DNA of 15,669 bases from Bacteroidales bacterium UBA5537 (GTDB lineage Bacteria; Bacteroidota; Bacteroidia; Bacteroidales; Lentimicrobiaceae): contig DINP01000063.1 of the NCBI GenBank assembly GCA_002426025.1, positions 64,565-80,233 on the forward strand. The letters run 5' to 3'. The position numbers and the translations under genes were made by a program. A model generated the notes under the pieces. That model was not told the DNA's origin and did not search any database. It worked only from the letters and a program-made list of their open reading frames with translations. Of this stretch, positions 14,693-15,669 are shown piece by piece (positions within the stretch are counted from its first letter, which is position 1; each line of letters opens with the position of its first letter).

Positions 14693-15669
14693 TTTCTCTC
14701 TGCCTCATTTTTAATACTGCAGAGTTTCTCCAGCTTTTCAGCCTTTTCAGTTTTTCCTTCTTTTTGCAGATAGTCTGCAACAGCGGCAATTTTGTTAAAA
14801 TCAACTTTTGTTGTCGGATTGTTGTCGCAAAGTTCCTGATAAAGTTCAATTGCCTGATCTACCCCTTCTTCAATGGCCATTTTGGCAAGCATCTCAGTAA
14901 TATCCGATTCCTGCCCGTCACCTATCGCCATTTCAATTTGCCTTACCAATTCGTGATTGATGCGGGTACTTGTGTTGTTGAGCACAATTATCGTATTCCG
15001 TGAATCGAGGTAGCGGTGAAAATTGGTTCGGGCTCCTTCCCAAAGGCCATTGTGGTATATAACTTTGCTTCCGTTATAATCCCTTATCCTGAATCCATAT
15101 CCGTAAGGAACCTCTTTCCCATAAACAGTTTCGGCTGGTGAAAAGGCCTCATCAAGCAGTTCCTGGTTGATAACTGAACCGGAGTAGAGAGCTTTGTCCC
15201 ACTTAAACATATCCTCAACTGTGGAGCAAACCCCTTTGTCGCCAACAGGTCCGTTATTGCGGGTATCCATAATCCGTGCATAACCGTAGCGTAAAGCCCT
15301 GAAACCATCCAGGTGATTTCTTTTAATTGAGGTGTCGGCTGTAGTGTAGATATAGGTTGAGTTCATGCCCAATGGCCTGAAAACCCTGCGTTGCAGAAAT
15401 TCGTTCAGGCTCAGGCCTGAAATACGTTCAACAACTGTTGCCAGCATAACATAACCCGTGTTTGAATAATCGTACCGGGTGCCCGGCTTAAAAAAAGCAG
15501 GCAGTTTATATTTCGCCATCAATTCAATTACATCTTCATTATCGGGAGCAATCTCCTGTTTCCAGTATTTGTCGGTTAAATACATGTAATTCGGAAGCCC
15601 GCCGACATGATGAAGCAGGTGCCTGATAGTAACATTATTGTAAGGTAATTCGGGAATATATTTCACCAA
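14689..15669 (-). CDS. Serine hydrolase, class C beta-lactamase / PBP-like family (partial, 5' end outside window)
   Basis: This is the C-terminal 326 residues; the reading frame continues past the right edge, and the codon at 15667-15669 is TTG (Leu) in its interior, so the start is not in the window. It belongs to the beta-lactamase family PF00144. The first visible block, VTIRHLLHHVGGLPNY, is the conserved stretch that follows the catalytic SxxK, which is therefore off the edge. The YxN motif is YSN at 68-70 and the third motif is HNG at 206-208 in place of KTG, as in esterase- or peptidase-type members. After about residue 250 a helical tail (EGVDQAIELYQEL and LQKEGKTEKAEKLEKL) looks TPR-like. 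Substrate unknown; an exported D-amino-acid peptidase or esterase is likely. Confidence 0.9.
   Translation of the reverse strand: MVKYIPELPYNNVTIRHLLHHVGGLPNYMYLTDKYWKQEIAPDNEDVIELMAKYKLPAFFKPGTRYDYSNTGYVMLATVVERISGLSLNEFLQRRVFRPLGMNSTYIYTTADTSIKRNHLDGFRALRYGYARIMDTRNNGPVGDKGVCSTVEDMFKWDKALYSGSVINQELLDEAFSPAETVYGKEVPYGYGFRIRDYNGSKVIYHNGLWEGARTNFHRYLDSRNTIIVLNNTSTRINHELVRQIEMAIGDGQESDITEMLAKMAIEEGVDQAIELYQELCDNNPTTKVDFNKIAAVADYLQKEGKTEKAEKLEKLCSIKNEAERN

Noticed and set aside
1..15669. CRISPR array, insertion sequence, prophage or tRNA genes
   Set aside because: No regularly spaced repeats, transposase or integrase motifs, terminal inverted repeats or tRNA cloverleaf sequences were seen on reading both strands.

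Overview
The window reads as a chromosomal segment of a Bacteroidota bacterium, probably Bacteroidales/Marinilabiliales-like. The reasons are the gene families (DUF4296 lipoprotein, DUF5686 outer-membrane protein with a CarboxypepD_reg-like N-terminus, a Skp/OmpH homologue, lipoproteins with a Bacteroidota look), the general lack of strong Shine-Dalgarno sites, and several good matches to the Bacteroidota -7 promoter element TAnnTTTG just upstream of genes. This rests on family recognition only; no phylogenetic search was possible. I see no insertion sequence, phage gene, CRISPR array, tRNA or rRNA.

Layout. Positions 1-102 are the tail of an unidentified + strand gene. Positions 249-3936 hold three + strand genes: a GNAT/nitrilase fusion, an outer-membrane beta-barrel protein 10 bp behind it, and a PLP aminotransferase. 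A strong hairpin at 3991-4028 closes this block. Positions 4072-5804 hold two divergent, poorly characterised lipoprotein genes separated by a 470-bp A+T-rich spacer. Positions 5875-6977 (- strand) are a two-gene unit, a membrane-anchored OmpH/Skp-like protein followed by a DUF4296 lipoprotein. Positions 7134-9332 (- strand) are a full-length RecQ helicase. The 640-bp spacer at 9333-9974 carries divergent promoters plus an unusual hairpin-rich stretch that may be a relic or dispersed repeat.

Positions 9975-14692 (+ strand) form a likely envelope operon: KdsD-type arabinose-5-phosphate isomerase (first step toward Kdo), a small AhpD-like carboxymuconolactone decarboxylase family protein, an 837-aa DUF5686 outer-membrane protein, and LptB, the ATPase of lipopolysaccharide export. 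Kdo precursor synthesis and LPS transport at the two ends suggest the middle genes are at least co-expressed with outer-membrane assembly. A serine hydrolase of the class C beta-lactamase/PBP family converges on lptB, shares its stop-codon bases, and runs off the right edge.

Most of the window is ordinary core and envelope gene content. The points most worth follow-up are the KdsD-DUF5686-LptB linkage, the TM-anchored Skp-like protein paired with a DUF4296 lipoprotein, the nitrilase/barrel/aminotransferase neighbourhood, a promoter nested inside a terminator upstream of ompH, and the unexplained spacer at 9493-9862. I did not find convincing evidence of a wholly new system.
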